A stretch of DNA of 64,000 nucleotides from Chryseobacterium sp. LAM-KRS1 (GTDB lineage Bacteria; Bacteroidota; Bacteroidia; Flavobacteriales; Weeksellaceae), in assembly GCF_013184525.1 (NCBI RefSeq), contig NZ_JAAOIZ010000003.1, positions 620,001-684,000 on the forward strand. Reading direction: 5' to 3'. Shown here piece by piece: positions 60,589 through 64,000 of the stretch (position 1 is its first letter; each line of letters opens with the position of its first letter). The notes under the pieces are model-generated. The model was not told the DNA's origin and searched no databases. It was given only the letters and a program-made list of their open reading frames with translations. The translations under genes and the position numbers were made by a program.

Positions 60589-61422
60589 TTATTTCTTAGG
60601 AGCAATATCCATCAGTTTCATGAACTCATCAAGCTTAGGCATAATGATAATTTCAGTTCTTCTGTTTTCTGCTCTTCCTGAAACACTCATGTTCGTTGCT
60701 TTAGGATTGTATTCTGAACGACCTCCAGCTGTAATTCTTGAAGGATCTACACCAAACTGAGTTTGCAGCACCTTAGCAACCGCAGTTCCTCTCAATGCAG
60801 AAAGATCCCAGTTGTCTCTTGGTAAATTAGCAGAGCTCAAAGGAGCATTATCAGTATTCCCTTCAATAAGTACGGAATATTTATCGTAATCGTTGATCAC
60901 TTTAGCTACTTTTCCTAGTACTTCCTGAGCTGCCGGCAGAATGTTATAATCTCCTGTTTTGTACAACATTTTATCTGAAAGGGAAATCATTACAACTCCT
61001 TTCAATACTTTTACCTGAACATCCTCATCTGTTACATTATCCAAAGATCTTTTCAGTTTATTTGACAATGCTAAATTCAGACTGTCATTTTTAGCATTAT
61101 TAGAAATCAATTGTTTGATGTATGAGTTTGAAGCATTAATCTCACCTACCAGTTTATCAATATTTGCAGAGCTTTTTCCTGTATTGGATAAGCATGCATC
61201 TAAAGATGACTTCAGAGCATCATGCTGGCTTTTTAGTAAACTATTTTCACCGGATAATGCGGAGTTTTGAGATTTCAGATCCTGAATCTCTCTTTGTCTT
61301 TCGCCAATATTTTCAATGCACTGTTTGTAGTTCGAACTTAGTGCATCATACTGTTTTTTGCTGACACAAGATGTCATTCCCAACGCCATCGCAGAAACTG
61401 CTAAAATTTTTAATATCTTCAT
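60589..61422 (-). CDS. OmpA-family peptidoglycan-associated lipoprotein
   Basis: A 277-residue lipoprotein (lipobox GMTSC, Cys19). A coiled-coil region of about 100 residues (YDALSSNYKQCIENIGERQREIQDLKSQ and on) is followed by a C-terminal OmpA/MotB domain that grips peptidoglycan (VLIEGNTDNAPL … NWDLSALRGTAVAKVLQ … ITAGGRSEYNPKATN … RAENRRTEIIIMPK). It ties the outer membrane to the wall. A TAACTTTG box is present 23 bases upstream on the minus strand. Confidence 0.9.
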   Translation of the reverse strand: MKILKILAVSAMALGMTSCVSKKQYDALSSNYKQCIENIGERQREIQDLKSQNSALSGENSLLKSQHDALKSSLDACLSNTGKSSANIDKLVGEINASNSYIKQLISNNAKNDSLNLALSNKLKRSLDNVTDEDVQVKVLKGVVMISLSDKMLYKTGDYNILPAAQEVLGKVAKVINDYDKYSVLIEGNTDNAPLSSANLPRDNWDLSALRGTAVAKVLQTQFGVDPSRITAGGRSEYNPKATNMSVSGRAENRRTEIIIMPKLDEFMKLMDIAPKK

Positions 61423-61444
61423 AAATAATCTTTTTTAGACGGAT

Positions 61445-61452
61445 CAAAGTTA
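61445..61452 (-). promoter_or_regulatory. -7 box (TAACTTTG) of the OmpA-family gene
   Basis: An exact TAnnTTTG match on the minus strand 23 bases upstream of the ATG at 61422. It is back-to-back with the tilS box at 61478-61485. Confidence 0.6.
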
Positions 61453-61477
61453 GAAAATTCAATTGAATTATATGAAT

Positions 61478-61485
61478 TATCTTTG
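61478..61485 (+). promoter_or_regulatory. -7 box (TATCTTTG) of tilS
   Basis: An exact TAnnTTTG match. The upstream ATG at 61491 starts only 6 bases later, so transcription would begin at or after it; this favours the ATG at 61509 as start. Confidence 0.6.
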
Positions 61486-61508
61486 CACAAATGAAATTCT
61501 CAACAGTT

Positions 61509-62822
61509 ATGTTGAAAAAATTAAGTATTAAAGAACAGCTTCAAAATCTGGTTAACTCACCCGAAAAACACAATTATCTTTTAGCGGTAAGCGGAGGTGC
61601 AGATTCCATGGTTTTAGCTTTTCTATTCAGTAATCTGGGTCTTAATTTTCAGATTGCACATATCAATTACAAACTTCGGGGTACGGACTCTGATTCGGAT
61701 CAGAAAGTTGTTCAGGATTTTTGTCAGGCCAATGACATCAGATTTCATTTATATGAGGTTTCGGAAGAAGATCAACAACCTGAAAACTCCATTCAGCTTT
61801 GGGCCAGGGAACTCCGATATCAATTTTTTAAAAAGGTACAAGAGGCCGAAAAACTGGAATATCTGGTAACCGCACATCACCTGAATGATCAACTAGAAAC
61901 ATTCATCATTAATCTGTCAAAAGCAGCAGGCATTAACGGATTGAGCGGCATTCCTGCTAATGAGAACAAAATCCTGCGCCCTCTTTTAGGTTATTCCAAA
62001 GAAGAGATTTATAGTTTTGCAAAAGAAAACAATATTGAATACAGAGAAGATGCGTCTAATAAAAAAAACGATTACCTAAGAAACAAAATCAGAAATGAAA
62101 TTGTCCCGAAACTTCTTGAAACTAATGATCATTTTTTAGAAAATTTTAAAAAAAGCTCTTCTTACCTGAATCAGGCAAAAGATTTTATACAAAAACAAAT
62201 AGAAGAAATAGAAAATAGTATTTCTACATTTAACCTGGAAAAGAGAATCCTATCAAAGCAAAAGCTGGCTAAAGGAAGTGATTTTATAAAGTTCGAAATT
62301 TTAAAAAAATACGGATTCAACAAAGAAGAAGAAATCAGGAAAATTTTCACCGCCTCTACAGGAAGTTCTTTTTTTTCTAATGATTATCAACTGATGGTTA
62401 ATCGGGATGAACTTATCATAATCAATAAGGTTGATAAAAAAGAGGAAGAACAGATAATTTTAATTGAAAAGTTTGATTTCAATAAAGTTTCAGTTGAAAT
62501 CAATCTTGCCACATTCATTACAGACAGTAGTGAGCATAGCAAGAGTTTCAAATGGTCTTTTGATGCAGAACAGCTTCAATTCCCATTAATTTTAAGGAAA
62601 AAAGAGGAAGGTGATTTATTTTATCCATTACTCTTTTCGGGAAAAAAGAAAGTTTCCAAGTTTTTTAAGGATGAAAAATTATCTATTTTAGCGAAGCAAA
62701 AAATTTGGGTATTGGCGGACGGCAATAAAAACGTCTTAGGCATTATTCCTTACAGACAAGACAGAAGATTTGTGTGTACAGAAAAAACAAAGCATACCCT
62801 AAACCTTTTTAATGAAAAGTAA
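61509..62822 (+). CDS. tilS: tRNA(Ile)-lysidine synthase
   Basis: An ATP-dependent enzyme that turns C34 of the CAU-anticodon tRNA-Ile into lysidine so that it reads AUA. The PP-loop signature SGGADSM lies near the N-terminus (LAVSGGADSMVLAF), followed by HINYKLRG, the HHLNDQLETF segment, and the C-terminal TilS domain (LRKKEEGDLFYPL … KVSKFFKDEKLS … WVLADGNKNVLGI). I chose MLKKLSIKEQ at 61509 rather than the ATG at 61491, because the -7 box would leave no leader for the latter. The following gene begins 3 bases after the stop. Confidence 0.93.
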   Translation: MLKKLSIKEQLQNLVNSPEKHNYLLAVSGGADSMVLAFLFSNLGLNFQIAHINYKLRGTDSDSDQKVVQDFCQANDIRFHLYEVSEEDQQPENSIQLWARELRYQFFKKVQEAEKLEYLVTAHHLNDQLETFIINLSKAAGINGLSGIPANENKILRPLLGYSKEEIYSFAKENNIEYREDASNKKNDYLRNKIRNEIVPKLLETNDHFLENFKKSSSYLNQAKDFIQKQIEEIENSISTFNLEKRILSKQKLAKGSDFIKFEILKKYGFNKEEEIRKIFTASTGSSFFSNDYQLMVNRDELIIINKVDKKEEEQIILIEKFDFNKVSVEINLATFITDSSEHSKSFKWSFDAEQLQFPLILRKKEEGDLFYPLLFSGKKKVSKFFKDEKLSILAKQKIWVLADGNKNVLGIIPYRQDRRFVCTEKTKHTLNLFNEK

Positions 62823-62825
62823 AAA

Positions 62826-64000
62826 ATGAAAAGTAAATTTAAAGCATGGCTGTTATTAGCTTTGGTATTCTTATTTTCAGGACTCAATGCACAGATCAAA
62901 AATCCTGTAAAATTCAAATTCACGATCAATGATCTGGGAAATAATCAATACGAGGCAGTTCTTAATGCAACGATGGAAAGTGGTTGGCATATTTACTCGA
63001 GAGATATTCCTGAAGATACAGGGATTCCCACAGAATATAAAGTTTCGGGAAAAAACATTGAACTGATTGGAAAATTTCAGGAAGTTGGAAAGAAGCATGA
63101 AGAATTCTCTGAAGCTTTTGGCGGAACGATTGTTTTCTATTCAAATTCGGCAGGCTTTAAACAAAAATTCAAACTTAAAGATCCTACAAAACCCGCAGAT
63201 GTCATCTCGGAGATCACTTATCAAACGTGTGATGACAGGGTATGTCTGGCTCCCAATACATTAGAATTCAATCAAAAGGTCACTCCAAAAGGAGCAACTG
63301 AAGAAGCAACCACTGAAGCTGTTTCAGAAACAGTTAAAGATTCTGCAAAAACGACTGTAACCGCTGTAGAAAATCCATCTAAAGACGAAATTGTCGTATC
63401 CCAGGTTTCGCATCTGGATCCTAAAAAATTGAAAATAGAAACAATAGATTTTAAAAAGCCTTTAACGGATTGTGGTACTAAGTCTTCAAAGGTTGATGAA
63501 AACTACTGGACCTATTTATTTTTAGGATTTATCGGTGGATTAATAGCCTTATTAACCCCTTGTGTTTTTCCAATGATCCCTCTAACGGTATCATTCTTTA
63601 CTAAAGGAAATAAAAATAAAGCCAAAGGAAAAAGAGATGCTCTTATCTATGGTTTTTTCATCCTGCTTATATTTGTATTGTTAAGTGTTCCGTTCCATTT
63701 AATTAATGGAATTGCAGGAAATATCTTTAATGAAATTTCAACAAGTGTTTGGCTTAATATAGCGTTCTTTATCATATTTATTTTCTTTGCCGGAAGCTTC
63801 TTCGGATACTATGATATTACACTACCAAGCGCTATTGCTAATAAATCATCTAAGGCTGAAGAGGCAGGAGGTATCATTGGAATCTTCTTTATGGCTCTTA
63901 CACTGGTAATTGTTTCCTTCTCATGTACCGGACCTATTTTAGGAAGTTTATTAGGGAGTGCTGTTACCGGATCTACCAATGTACCGATGTTGCTAACTTT
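62826..64000 (+). CDS. dsbD: DsbD-type thiol:disulfide interchange protein (5' part, cut by window end)
   Basis: The frame is open to the end of the window (391 codons visible). Signal peptide (MKSKFKAWLLLALVFLFSGLNAQ), then an N-terminal periplasmic domain with the pair C135 and C140 (TYQTCDDRVC), a Thr/Ala/Glu-rich linker, then the membrane domain with C246 (LLTPCVFPMIPLTV) and C367 (VSFSCTGPILGSLLGS). These are the two transmembrane cysteines that relay electrons. The expected C-terminal thioredoxin-like domain lies beyond the window. It delivers cytoplasmic reducing power to the periplasm. It follows tilS by 3 bases. Confidence 0.9.
   Translation, partial: MKSKFKAWLLLALVFLFSGLNAQIKNPVKFKFTINDLGNNQYEAVLNATMESGWHIYSRDIPEDTGIPTEYKVSGKNIELIGKFQEVGKKHEEFSEAFGGTIVFYSNSAGFKQKFKLKDPTKPADVISEITYQTCDDRVCLAPNTLEFNQKVTPKGATEEATTEAVSETVKDSAKTTVTAVENPSKDEIVVSQVSHLDPKKLKIETIDFKKPLTDCGTKSSKVDENYWTYLFLGFIGGLIALLTPCVFPMIPLTVSFFTKGNKNKAKGKRDALIYGFFILLIFVLLSVPFHLINGIAGNIFNEISTSVWLNIAFFIIFIFFAGSFFGYYDITLPSAIANKSSKAEEAGGIIGIFFMALTLVIVSFSCTGPILGSLLGSAVTGSTNVPMLLT

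Noticed and set aside
63067-63264. Plus-strand 65-codon frame near the window end
   Set aside because: It lies inside the open DsbD coding frame in a different frame and has no features of its own.

Overview
The window is an ordinary-looking stretch of AT-rich chromosome from a member of the Bacteroidota, most likely family Weeksellaceae (Chryseobacterium or a close relative). I base this on four things. Large secreted proteins end in type IX secretion (T9SS) sorting domains. Many genes carry a TAnnTTTG -7 promoter box. Lineage-typical families are present (DUF2480, the RlmD/DUF6452/DUF6048 cluster, the 39-residue ribosomal protein bTHX, a PUR-like DUF3276 protein). The succinate dehydrogenase has a single five-helix membrane subunit, and BshB1 is present. 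No phage, insertion sequence, CRISPR array, rRNA operon or conventional defence island was seen. There is one tRNA gene (His).

Layout. 1-1.75 kb: the tail of an unidentified gene, a metallo-beta-lactamase-fold hydrolase and coaE. 1.85-17.1 kb: four consecutive minus-strand secreted metallopeptidases, namely three paralogous reprolysin-like enzymes (one grown to 2151 residues by module duplication) and one pappalysin-like M43 enzyme. All have signal peptides and C-terminal T9SS sorting domains. 17.1-21.8 kb: a small lipoprotein, the rlmD cluster and a DUF4369/thioredoxin-fold lipoprotein. 21.9-25.5 kb: sdhCAB. 25.6-28.6 kb: comEC-like and lpxB. 28.7-34.7 kb: DUF2480, DUF937, bTHX, an exported ankyrin protein, aspS, purA and a Crp/Fnr regulator. 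34.9-38.2 kb: a non-homologous end-joining locus (ku and ligD) in which ligD is interrupted by a -1 frame change at a run of nine A. 38.3-44.4 kb: an MscS channel, an SDR, the nusB-DUF1573-yajC cluster, an ABC exporter and the PUR-like gene. 44.7-51.5 kb: tRNA-His, bshB1, then a TPR protein, a PstS-like lipoprotein, a small membrane protein and tonB-exbD-exbD-exbB. 51.7-64 kb: leuS, a lipocalin-like lipoprotein, a glycosyltransferase pair, waaA, cupin, DUF1648, NlpC/P60 and O-methyltransferase genes, a 48-codon small gene with a structured control region, an OmpA-family lipoprotein, tilS and the start of a DsbD-type reductase cut by the window end.

How the genes fit together. Several clusters concern the envelope: lpxB and waaA for lipid A-Kdo, the Ton motor, OmpA-family and small lipoproteins, YajC, and DsbD for periplasmic reduction. 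The four peptidases are probably extracellular or surface-attached digestive enzymes exported by a T9SS encoded elsewhere. The clearest things to follow up are the ligD frameshift, the 15-bp palindrome between the Crp/Fnr gene and ku, the modular expansion and shared sorting domains of the peptidases, the GC-rich perfect hairpin behind yajC, and the small gene at 60384 with its promoter-overlapping inverted repeat. I did not find a convincing wholly new multigene system.
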